64,000 bases of DNA from Monarcha castaneiventris obscurior (Eukaryota > Chordata > Aves > Passeriformes > Monarchidae): NCBI GenBank assembly GCA_026261815.1, contig JAMPIT010000174.1, forward strand, positions 9,858,001 to 9,922,000, read 5' to 3'. The notes beneath the pieces are model-generated. The model was given only the letters and a program-made list of their open reading frames with translations, searched no databases and was not told the DNA's origin. Position numbers and translations under genes: made by a program. Below are positions 13,161 to 24,139 of this stretch, piece after piece; positions within the stretch are counted from its first letter, which is position 1; the number at the start of each line of letters is the position of its first letter.

Positions 13161-14353
13161 TTTACTGTGGAAGTCACTAAAAGGCTATTTTAAATTAAAT
13201 TTAGTTTAAACATGAACATTGTTTTAAAGGTTGCCATTGTAGAAATTTTCTCTTTATGATTTCCTAAAAAGAAACAAGACAGTAAACTGATTGCAAATTC
13301 AGGTACCTGTGAAATATTTTTATACAGGCTATCTTCTACTCTTTCCAACTATTTCTTCCCATTTTAATGATATGTAAGCTTTATTCCTGTCCTGCTTGGA
13401 GACTTTTAGAAGTCTCTTGCAAGTCATAACAAATGACACTTCAAACAAATCACCATTATTAAAAGATTTGTTTGCTGGGAAGGAAGCCAGTACAGAGATG
13501 ACAAAGGAGAAAAAATAACTTTTCAGTGAATTCTGTTTCTCCAAGTATTTCATAACTACCACTAACAATATTTGTTGTCTCTGTGACTCTATTCACATAC
13601 ATTTTTCAGTGTTGCCTTGAACCTAATGAAATCTGTTCATCTTCTCTCTTGCGATTTGTTTTTAAAACTCTGGAAGATGTTTGCAATGGCTGTGCAGTTG
13701 TATGGTTTGAATCTGTTGAAAATTGGCTTAAAAAAATAATATCTGATTATTCAAACACCACCATTGCCAAGTCACAGAGCCTGGATCTCAAAACAGTGTT
13801 TGCTACTTTGGACCACACTTCCCTACTGGCATGAAGTATTACCTCAGAACACCATAAATTTACTGAATGCAAACTGAAGGTGTAATCACTGATAGTTATG
13901 ATCTATAACACAAGATAAGGCCATATTTTTCCCGGTGATATCTCAAGACAGATGATCTTGAGACCATTCACCTGTATTTATTTGTATCCCCAAGTCTGCA
14001 TTGGCTTGAACTGGGTAGAAAACATACAGACCAGTTATCTACCAACCCCCAATATGTATCATCCTTCGAATATATTGTCACAGATACCATTTGCCACTAA
14101 ACACTGCTCTTTGCAACTCAAATACCCATCCAAAAATTGTGTTGAAGTTATCCATATGCCAAGCTTTGTATTTCACACTTGATTCCTTCTCCACTCTCAG
14201 TGGAGGTATCGACAAGTATTTGTGCTGCTTCCTGTAGCAGATAAATGATTCTGGTAATGTTTGCTTTAGAAACTTAAATGCTGCACCAGAGCCATATTTA
14301 TTTCTTTATTTTAGATAAAATCTGATATATCTCAGGAATGTAATTTCTTTCAG
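13161..14353. other. Non-coding sequence with one acceptor-led open frame
   Basis: Mostly unrecognised. After a TTTTTCAG at 13602-13609 the plus strand stays open to a TGA at 13832-13834 (part of an 83-codon frame starting at 13583). The composition is not diagnostic and no family is recognised. I do not call an exon here. Confidence 0.4.
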
Positions 14354-14590
14354 GTCTATTTGAAGAGACATTTTATGAGCAATTTTACAGGGAAAAAATG
14401 AAAGAGAAACTTGCAGTCAGGGGTGGCTATATTGAAGTTTTGTTTCTGAAGGCTCTGGAAACCAAGCTAACTGATAAAATTGCACAACTTGTTTATGAAT
14501 AGTATCTACCGTACATGTCTCCCACATTTTCTGCATAGGGGCCTAGTTACGATAAAGGGAAAATAAAAACCTGCTTGTGCAGCTCTAGGA
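14354..14590 (+). other. Candidate orphan last exon (unconfirmed)
   Basis: A pyrimidine-rich acceptor TTTCTTTCAG ends at 14353. The frame beginning CTA at 14356 then stays open for 48 codons to a TAG at 14500-14502, and an AATAAA poly(A) signal follows at 14562-14567. The predicted peptide is unusually rich in Glu and Lys (for example FEETFYEQFYREKMKEKLAV), and about two thirds of its codons begin with a purine, as coding sequence tends to. Most chance frames in this window are rich in Ser, Leu and Cys instead. I do not recognise the peptide. No upstream exon joins to it convincingly; the open frame after the acceptor at 13609 ends in a stop. It may be a real terminal exon, a decayed exon or chance. 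Confidence 0.25.
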
Positions 14591-17500
14591 AGACTTCAAA
14601 TGCAGGTTATGGAAAGATGTAGGAATTTTGGGACAGAAGATCTGCACTGACACCTGTTCTGAATCATAGAACAACTAATTTGTAACTACTGAGTTTGGTG
14701 GCTTATCCTCCAAGTATTTCAAGAAAATTCTGAAGAGGAGATGTAGATACAAATCAATGGTCCACCACTATGTGTGACACTGACATATTTCAGAAAAAGA
14801 CAAAGATCACCCCTCATCACATTTTGAAAGAACATGTAGAGCTGGAAGACATCTTCTTAACTGACTGATTTTGGAACGTGTTAGTCTGTGAATTTTTCCA
14901 TAATATTTATAAATTGATGGAAGAAGCCAGGAACTGTTTGTCATGTTTCTGCCTGGGATGTCCTGGACTGAAATACACACACACACATGTTGCACATCTG
15001 CCTCCTGTGTGACGGTGAGCCAGATGTGCTCTAGATATGTTGAACTCACAGTGCAAAAGCAGATTGATAAATTCTGTACAAATAGCCCAAATCTTGTTCT
15101 CTTATTTAAAGAACATTTCCAGGGGAAAGAGGCTGTTGTGCCTCTTAGTCCCACGCAGGAATCAGGACTTCGCCCACACTTCACACATCACTTCACTCTA
15201 GATCTTCTCTGGCAAGATAATTGTTCTGCAGCTGCTCTGAGGCAGACTGGCAGCTGGATCTCTAACTGATCAAGCAGAGCATGGAATAAAGATTTCCCAA
15301 GCTTTATTTTCTTAGGCATTCTGGCAACGTGGCAGGGGTTGGAGAATTACCCCCACATGATGAAAGAGGCAGGAATACCTACCCACAGTTGAGCAGTTTA
15401 CATGTTTGGATTCCTCTATAAAAATGCTTAATATGAACTCCTGTGCTTAGACTGTATTTTAATGCTGGAATGCCCACATTTCTCCCATTTTACTTCCTGA
15501 AATGAATATGCCTTTTTAAATTTTTTTTTTTCAGTGGCTAAATCACTTGAAATCCTTCGACAGACTTTGTCAAAGCAGAGGATTCCACAACATAATTTGA
15601 AGAGGGTTTATTAAGAAGCTAAGTGGAAACTATGGGATAGAATTGTACTGTTCACAAAACATAACATTAAGTATTCATTTTACAAAAAGCAGCCAGGAAA
15701 TGATTAGTTATATTGTGACACCTTTGCTGCAACACTGATACTTAATCTGGTAAGTAGCTACTTCAAAAGACATAGAAGTAAGTTTAGAGATCTCACTAAA
15801 AAGAAGTGACAGGCTTTGAACTCAATTTGTGTAATTTTTGGAGAACATGGATCAATAAATGATAATCTTATTATAAAACATTGTTTAATCAGTACTTTGG
15901 CTCTTTAAAGAAGTAGCTCAATCCAAAGAACAACACATGAAAGAAAAAAAATTAAGAGTTTAAGCAACTAGGGGAATGTATTGGCCATTTAAAATATATA
16001 TGGATAAAATTAATGATTTATAATGAACCATAACAATCTCTGATTGGAATATTAACTAAAGGAATACAGCTTTAAATTGGGTGTTATTACAGAGCCTACT
16101 TTAACAAAAAATATGCCAGCGATTTGGCAGCTGTTGACACAACTTAGATTTAAGAATCAGATTTGGGTAGACTCAGTTGTCTTTTGGGAAATATTTTTTT
16201 TTTAATATTGACTCTACAGAAAATATGGCTTCCAGCTTTATCTGCTCTTGATTTCACCTGAGACAGTTGCCTGAACTGGCATCAACTTCCCTCCCTAAGT
16301 GGCATAACTCTACATAAGAAGGTATCTATAGCTATGACGAAAATATCCTATTTTCTCTTACCTATTCTGCCTGCTTTTAGAAGAACAGATTTTCATTATA
16401 TTTTAGATTCATTGCCTAGGTTATAACATGTGGTTATAACAAAACCTTTCTTGGCAGCCTACATTGTAAACAACCAGTGACTGCAGAATGAGACACTCGA
16501 GATGTTTAAGAAGGGTCAAAAGGATTTGAGACAACTGGTGATTTTGTACATAATTTTCAGTCTTGATTGTTAAAATTTAAGTTCTTCAATGACTGTATAG
16601 GAACTACAGTATAAATGACTTTGCTTTCAAAGGAATGGACACAACCACCTTGAAATCTCCTTGGAGGAGGGTTCTACCCAGTTCTTATGTGTGAGATCTA
16701 GGTGTGTGTATCTCTGACAACTCTGATGAAAGCTTTTTCTTGGCCCACTGGCTTTGACCACAGAGATGCCTTCCTTCAGTCAGAGAAATTCTACCAGATC
16801 TAATGAGCCTCATCTCAAATGACAAAACTCATCTGTTTGTCTCTCTCTTCCTACACCAACAATAAACAGCACTTCCTCTCTCCCCCCAGAGCTCAATAGG
16901 GGGAATGTAGGACTCTGCTTCCCACTGAACCATGAGAAGGGAAGAAACTTTGTGAATGATTCCCCTGCCTGTGTTCCCTGGCCCTTCCCAACCATACAGC
17001 ACCTGAAAATGAAGGTGACTAGTGCAGCATAGCCATGGTGTATCTAATGATTACATTTCTGCTAGGATGGCTCTATTTCTCCTTAGAACCCAAAGGAATT
17101 GCTGTGACATAAATTGCCATGTACAACACAAAGGAACTTCCCCACACTGATCAATCTAAGGGCAATTTATGTGCAAGAACCATGAAATGAAGCTAAGTTA
17201 CTCTGGCACCTAATAAGGGAGTGAGATGACATTTTTCTCTGATTGAAAGCCCACAACTCTTTAATTATAGAGCATTGGGCCAAACCCATCTTAATTTCAT
17301 GCATTTTTAGGTTGACTGTAATGGGGATTCTTGTTCTTATTTAGATTAAATTTTCAGCTTGCTTTTTCATTCTGAGCCCCTCGCAAAGACTTTAACAGCC
17401 AATCTGCCAGCACCAACATCGCTCCTGGTTACCTGTTCAAAAGCATAGCAAGAAACAGCCACACTTCTCTCTGATCTGTGGGGAGGGCTGATGTTACTAA

Positions 17501-20500
17501 CCAAAAGGGAGAGTAAATGATTTAAATTGTTTGTTATATCATGTCAATGTCTAAATCTCAGACGCTAACTGTAGGTAATTTGCTAATATGCATCAATGTC
17601 ATCATATATGTTGCTGCTTCTCTTCTAAAAATTTTTCAAATGCAGAAACTAGTGTGGGCCTTCAGAGGCAGTCCTAAATTATTCAGGTAATTTACTCTTC
17701 TGCCAATTAACTTGGTATTTCCAAAAGTCCTTGCATAAATGGGTATGTAAACCACCCCCCCCGCCATCAGTTTTCTTCCACTACCCATGACAACACCACT
17801 CAATGAATTTCCTTGCTTCTTGTGCCTACAGAATGTGGATCCCTGACAAGCTGTCAGTATCACCCCAGCCATTTCACAGTGCTGACAGCCCTCTTCTGAT
17901 GTACAACATGGGACACTGAATGAATCAAAACAATTGGGGAGTGTGGCGATGACATCAAGGGGATACAGTTTGGAGGGCCTAACTGAGGGGATACACTTTA
18001 GTCATCAGGGTAGCAACATGTTTGTTGACAAGAATCGTTTAGCTTTTCCAGAAGAATATAGTCTTTACTGCAGGTCAGATTATAATTGAAGTGTGAAATG
18101 GTGCAAATTAAGGATGGACCACTCATTTAATAATTAACCTCCTAATTTAAAAGCAAAAGTTTGCTATACTCATAACAGCATTTTCCCTTTCTTTTTTATT
18201 CTTTTTCCTTTTTTTATTGAAGTGTGCTTTCATAGTTCTTATTACTGGAAAGTACCTGGCTTCTCAACAGCAATATTGACTCAATTTTTATTCCCTTAGA
18301 AAGGTGCTAACATTTCATCCAGAAACAGTTTAGAAAGGAAGTAAATCTTCCACTGGATTTTTAGATTGGTTTACTTACACAATTAAAAATAAATGAAAAC
18401 ATTTAGAGTCCAATTTGAAGTCTGCTCTCAATAAAATGCACAGGGATCCATGCTGGCAACTTCTATTAATACAAATGGAAGTTATTAAGTATGTCTTCCC
18501 CAGGCATTGACAGGAGAATTTCCTGCTCATTTGTAAAGTAGGTGGAAAGCGAATGATCCTCTTCTCTGTTATGCTTCTTGAAAAGTGCATTAGTTATGGT
18601 TATGAACATTATGAAGGAAAATCAAAATTCTGTTTTCAGAGGATTCTGTGGAAAGGTAGCAGAAGTTAGAAAATCAATGGACGTGGCACTGTACTAGATC
18701 AAAAATTGACCTTGGTGAGTATTTGTGCTGCAGCAGGTGCTGTCTTTGATAAATGGCTCTTGTAAATCCATGGGAATGTTGTACCATCCCATCTGAGATA
18801 AAAAAGTTTAAGTGCTTCTGATGAACTTTCTAAATGCCAGCCAGCAGATGCACTTGGGGGCTATTAACTTTTGTACACTTACAAATAGCAAAACATAAAT
18901 ACAAATTAAATACAGGAACCAAACTGGTAAAACTCCTGATGAGAGGCGCATCAGCCTCCGCTGCCTGCTGAAGGAAGACATATGCCTGACATATCATTAA
19001 TCAGAACTAGCTTAAATAAATTGCATATAAAATGTCAGAGGAATTCTGAAAGTAATTTTGTGTATTGTCTGCAGATTTGGAAGAATGATTTGTGTACAGC
19101 TGTTCACCAAGTCCATTTTCTTATTGGTTTTCAAGCACCTGATTTGATTTTTATTAACTTATAAATGCAGAGGTTTATTAATTTTACCAAACCAGAAGTG
19201 CATACATCCTGTGATGTGTTCCTCTTATGACCTGAATTCTCAGATGGTTCAGGTTGTATAATGTCTCTGTCCTGGATATATCAATGTTGCTGTGGGAGAG
19301 AATAGCAGGTAATGTGGGCATTTGCTTCTTCATAGATCAGTTCATGTTTTCAGAATCTGATAAATCAGAATGACACTTTAAATCTTTTCTACTAAATTTC
19401 TTTTCCACTTATACATTTGGCTATGGCCAAAATATCACTGCTAGACAATATCTACAAATTTATATTAATTTTATGTTAACTGTTGGACCCATATTTTAAA
19501 TCCTCCACTATTCACTGGGGATTTACACTTGCCCTATGTTCACACTATAGCTGAACTCTTTAAGACTGATTGCCTGCACTGAATTAGAAGAGGTAAATAT
19601 ATAGTATCATACTTACCCATAAAGTCCTACAAGCTGACAAATTCAGAGCTGCTATTAATTGTTCTCATCCAGAAAGAACCAGCTTGCAGAGAAAGAAAAG
19701 GACAATTTGTTAAGTTTTTAATGAATACAGGAGAAAACTTCTCTCAAGGATGAACTAGAATAATTTGAATGTAAATAACTTCTATGGAAATAAATTAGGG
19801 TTTCAAAGACTCTGAGGTACTTTGGAATAAACATGGTCAACGCAATTATTTAGGCACGCTGACAATACAAACTGGTCTGCCACTTTAAGGTATGGAGACA
19901 AAAAAGAAATCAAATTATTCTAAAATAACTTTGTTACTAATCTTCCCAGCAGGAGAAGCACATGCATGATACTGATTCTCCTGATAGAGCTATCACCGAA
20001 GCAATCTGCCTCGATATTTTCTTTAATGGCCTCTCCCCATCTTGTTGGAAATATTCCATTTCTTTAATATTTTATACTTCTACAATGAGTATTTACATTA
20101 CTTAATAAATATGGAAAAGAGTGTCTGTTTTTCTGAAGATTCTACTCTTTCTGTTCAGGCCTTAGAGACTTTGCTGTTTTCTCGCAAATTGGAACAGCAT
20201 TGGAAATGCCCATTCATATTGCAATCCTTGCATACAGACTTTCTCTGAGCAAAAACTCTTAAACCAAAATTTTGCTTTGGAAAGTTTTCAGGATTTTCCA
20301 TTTCAGAATCATAAAGACCCTTCACTTCCCACCTAGGCAGCAATGAAGCAATAAAAGATTTAGAAGAATAAAATATTTGAGTACACTGAGAGCTTAAAGC
20401 TCTGTAATCATAAGATGCTTCTCATTTTCTATAGCTTTACTGAAACTTGCACTTATGAATCTCATTTCAGGCTTATAAATGGAGAAGTTCAACACGCATA

Positions 20501-21747
20501 CACACACGATGGTGCCACAACACAAGGGTGTCATGGCTAAGGATTTCTCTTAGGAAAGCATCAGGATGAACTAGGATCATAGAGCTGGTAGAGAGATGAA
20601 GCAATACAAATTATTTAAGAAAAATGAAACTTCTTGTGAGGTCATAATGCTTGGTTTTTGGTCATATATGAAAGATTTTTTTTTTTTTATTAAAGAACAT
20701 AAGCCATACACTGAGCCTGAAGTATATTGCATGGGTAAGTCAAGCCCAAACCAACATAGCAGAGTAAACCTACTCAAGATTTCCTGCACACTGAGAGGAA
20801 TGATGATTCAAACAGATGAGAATGTACTTGAGACTCTTACCTGTAATATATGAAATAAATGCACATCTTTAATTAAGAATGGACACAAAACCTCAAACTG
20901 AAAAATCTTGTGCTCAGGCACAGAGTAGTTAATGTAATTATTTGTCGCATTTTCTGCTTATATGTTCATCTTGCCAAAGTTTGCTTTGAATTCCAAGCTC
21001 CAACAATCCCTTCATCTCAATACCTGGAATTCACTTGAATTTGATCAGTTTCACATGAGTTTTATGACAACATAAATCTGTCCTGTATTTGTTGCAAAGA
21101 CTGATGGCATAGGGCTATTTTCCAAGTAGGCAGTGAGACTCCCTAGTTACCTGGTACCCGACACATCCTTTGTGCCCTCTTCACTTCAGCAAGTTTTTCT
21201 CCATGGTCTTGTAGAAACAAAGTATAGCTCAGCACAATAAATCAAAGCAAATCAGGAGTCACAGCTCATCTTCACCAGATTGCAATGGCAATGAAAACTG
21301 AAGTGTTGCAGTGAAACAGCACTGCTGCGTCTGAATGCAGCACTGCAAAGCAAATAAATGGAGAGGGTGGGGGCCGTTGATAAATACTGGGTTACCTACC
21401 TGTCTGGCCTTTTCTCTGACACTGGACAGCAGCAGATCTAAAATGCATAAGAACAGGGCAAATATCCCCAGCCTCTAGTAGTTTGTACCTCAGGGATCTC
21501 CAGCCGCCTTTGTATTTCACAGTTGTCTGTGGATTTTTTTTACTTTTTTCTAATGGTTTTCTAAGTATGTGAAAATGTCTAGTAGCCAACTGATGCTTCC
21601 AGCCCGTCATGGCTGGAGGCTGCTGCACCCTCCAGGAAAGCATCCCAGATGAGGCTGCTTTGGCTGGCACCACTCGGCACTCAGCCTGCACCCAACAGAG
21701 CTGGGCTATGCCCACAGAAGCCACACACACGCACGGCACCAGAAAGT
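14591..21747. other. Unique AT-rich non-coding sequence, nothing firmly recognised
   Basis: No transposon tail or tandem array of note. A polypyrimidine tract plus CAG at 15521-15534 precedes a 25-codon open stretch, which is too short to call. Frames at 14807-15184 minus and 14943-15269 plus overlap on opposite strands and look like chance. A run of T at 20680-20690 and a short CA run at 14973-14983 are the only simple repeats of note. Confidence 0.5.
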
Positions 21748-22258
21748 TGCTGAGTGCATCACTGAGGATAAAGAGGTGGGAGGGGTCCTTCACATAAAGC
21801 TCTACGGGAGTTTATTGCTGAGGGCATGAAGGGCTCCAAGGATGAAGAGCCAAGAACACAGGAGGCTCCAGGGTATGAGGGTGACACAGGGAAGGGAGAG
21901 GGCCAGGGACCAATGGAGAAAGAGCTGAGGAGAGGAACATAGCTGGGGCCAGGGTACACAACCCAATGGGGAAACATAGAGGGAGGAGGCAAGGACCAAG
22001 AGCTAATGGGAAAGCAGGGAAGGGAGAACATTCTAGGACATGAACTTACAAGGGGTCCAGGGGGTGGAGAGTTAGCAAACCAATCGGGGTAACAGAACTG
22101 GGGTACATTAGCATAAAGTGCCAGAACACCTGGGGAGAGGCCCTTTCGATCACCCTGCCTTAAGGCTTACCCAAGGGGGTTGATTCAAACTTTGGGGCTG
22201 TCTCACCACCCACAGGCTGCCCCTGCCACGGGGGCAGCCACCGCAACAGCCAGCGACA
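21748..22258 (-). mobile_element. LTR-like segment of an endogenous retrovirus, minus strand
   Basis: Read on the minus strand, the segment begins TGTCGCTGGCTGTTGCGG at 22258 and runs through a U3-like region. That region has three ATTGG (inverted CCAAT) boxes at about 22078, 21962 and 21908, each within loosely repeated CCCATTGG-type units. It then reaches GCAATAAACTCC, an AATAAA poly(A) signal at 21811-21816, followed by about 65 bp that could be R/U5 and end in CA. GC content is clearly above the surroundings. No target-site duplication could be matched and the right-hand end of the LTR (21748) is a guess, so it may be a truncated LTR. No gag, pol or env remnant was seen next to it. Confidence 0.5.
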
Positions 22259-23009
22259 TCCTAGTTGAAAAAAAATAAACATGTTCATTACACGAAGAAA
22301 ATGGGAGCAGCAGTAGGATTAGTGCACTTATGAATAACACTGGTTGCTAAAGCTGGGCTAGGTGAACATCAGTATCTCTTTTGGGGATTTGCAGCTGTGT
22401 CTACTTTCTAGGTCTTAAACAGCAAATCCAATGTGAATTCTTTCTCTACAAAAAAACAGAATAAAAAAGACAATGCAGAGCCTAGTTTACACACAGGACT
22501 CTGTGTCCCTGCTGTGGACATATGCATCTACAGTTCAACCAAACAATTTAATGTAATCTTCTCTTTGATCTAAATGCACTTCCTTCATGTAACTGGAAAG
22601 TATCATTACCGTTGGACTACAAAAATAATTTTTGTTCTTGGCAGAGTTGTAGTCTGTAAAAAACACATCAACATTCAGCTAGAGCAGGCTCTGCAGTTCA
22701 GGCATGTCCAATGAAGGATGCAAGCTGGGGACTAGAACATGTTTCTTAATTTTCCTGTCTTGGGCAAGAGTTGGAAAGCAAATGACAGAGAGCAACCACA
22801 AAGCATTAATAAAAGCTTCCATTAACTGAGGTGGGGCACCCTGGGTTAGCCCACAGACACTGTGGCTGAAGAAGAAAGCAATGCAGTTGACAGCAGTAAT
22901 TTCAGCAATTAGTCTGTTGCTGGAACAATTAATAGAGACAGATAGGGGCAAGATTTGCAATGTAAAAAATAAGCAAGTTAAAGCTTTAGGAAAATTTGTT
23001 TAGATGACT
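22259..23009. other. Non-coding sequence, nothing recognised
   Basis: Starts with a short A-run at 22267-22275 next to the LTR-like edge. A 93-codon minus frame (22679-22960) has no family-like content. Confidence 0.5.
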
Positions 23010-23310
23010 GAATAAAGGGAGTGTTTATTTTGCACTACAAAGCTGCCAAGGGCTGCTACTAGGGCACAGACAGGGAAAAGCCAACAGGCAGGGCTGGACA
23101 CGGTGCAGCTTGGGGTGGATGCAAAATACCAGCAGGAGATAGGGTAGGGGCACAGCCCAGTGTGCCACAGGTGGTGCCAGGTACCTGTGGCACTGTGGGA
23201 GCCCTGTCCCCAGCACTCACAGTGGCTGCTGTGCACGACTGCCTCATACCAAACATGTTTTCTCATTAATGTGATTGGCCAGGTGCCACTTTTTGAAACC
23301 AATTGATGGG
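23010..23310 (-). other. GC-richer patch with LTR-like or 3'-UTR-like signals, unassigned
   Basis: On the minus strand a CCAAT box (GGCCAATCAC, about 23272-23281) lies some 250 bp upstream of an AAATAAACACTCCC stretch (about 23020-23035), an arrangement seen in LTRs and in small transcription units. The patch contains the hairpin at 23156-23199 and one copy of the 24-bp inverted repeat. Three overlapping open frames on the minus strand are not protein-like. I cannot say which class it belongs to. Confidence 0.25.
23156..23199. repeat. Inverted repeat / hairpin
   Basis: GTGCCACAGGT at 23162-23172 pairs perfectly with ACCTGTGGCAC at 23183-23193 around a 10-nt loop. Beyond a 2-nt internal mismatch, CCCA (23156-23159) pairs with TGGG (23196-23199). 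The stem is too short and the loop too plain to call a microRNA precursor. Confidence 0.8.
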
Positions 23311-23385
23311 CTCCACGTTTCCTTTTGTCCAGGAAGTAATCCTATGTAAAAAATATGAAATACATATCTTCCACTCCTTCAATAG

Positions 23386-23555
23386 ATAAGCATATATTTA
23401 CATATACATATAATGTATTGCATAAAAAGTTATATATAAAATTGTACAAATATATGTAAATAAATATTTTAATTATATATACACAGCTGCATATAAAATA
23501 TGTTTACATATTTATATGTAGCACCTATATTTGGACATATTTAAACTAAGTACAT
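23386..23555. repeat. AT-rich low-complexity tract with ATAT/TACATA words
   Basis: Almost entirely A and T, with alternating purine-pyrimidine stretches such as TATATATA and ACATATAC. This is a typical easily melted, nuclease-sensitive tract. Function, if any, is unknown. Confidence 0.8.
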
Positions 23556-24139
23556 ATCCTTAAATGTGTGGGTGAGTAACAAAAAACAGCTTTAATAAGA
23601 GTAAGTGAAAAATTGATTAAATTTTAATGTGAATAGAACATAATTAGACAAAATCAAAAGGCTGTTGCAGGGCCCCCAGCTCCAAAGGCTTCTGGAGAAG
23701 CCCTCACATCTCTGGAGTGGGAAAAATGTCAGATGGGGTACTGATAGACACAAACATGGTGAAAAATGGGAATTCAGAGATCAGGGTGCCTCCCCAGCCT
23801 GTCCTTTTCTGCCCCACAGCATGTTCTGCTTCTGCTGAAATCCCCTCGTGCTGGAGAGGACCAGGAGCATCCATTTTTGAACCTTCCCCACAGCTACCAG
23901 GTTCTTAGGAGAATGCTGGTTTTAGAAATGTCTCATTGTACCCTTTGGAAGCTGGTGGTGATTAATCTACTTTGTCCCACTGCTGTGAGTCATTAGCATT
24001 TATTCAGTCTGTGCTTCATACCTGTTTGTTCAGAGAAATTGCAGGTAGGTGTGTGCTGGGATATTGATGGCCTGCTGCTGGAGGCCTCAGCAACACGAGT
24101 AATTTTTACTGTCCCTCTCCTGCTGGTATTTTGCATCCA

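Larger units (their letters stand above)
23116..24139. repeat. Perfect 24-bp inverted repeat, arms offset by exactly 1 kb
   Basis: Positions 23116-23139 are the exact reverse complement of 24116-24139; the shared core, read at 24120-24139, is CTGCTGGTATTTTGCATCCA. The match stops sharply at both ends. It is not low-complexity, and a 24-base match by chance in a window this size is very unlikely. It may be two fragments of one unrecognised dispersed repeat. Confidence 0.85.

Noticed and set aside
15535..15605. A small exon after a strong polypyrimidine tract (15521-15534)
   Set aside because: The open stretch is only about 25 codons, the possible donor (GTTTAT) is poor, and the peptide is not recognisable.
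20573..20600. A CR1 end suggested by GATCATAGAGCTGG
   Set aside because: Only a few bases match the CR1 terminus and the expected GTTGGAAGG stretch does not follow.
21392..21793. A 133-codon minus-strand gene
   Set aside because: Its first part overlaps the LTR-like R/U5 region and the remainder has no family-like content.
23162..23193. A microRNA precursor
   Set aside because: The stem is about half the length of a typical precursor and no known mature sequence is recognised.
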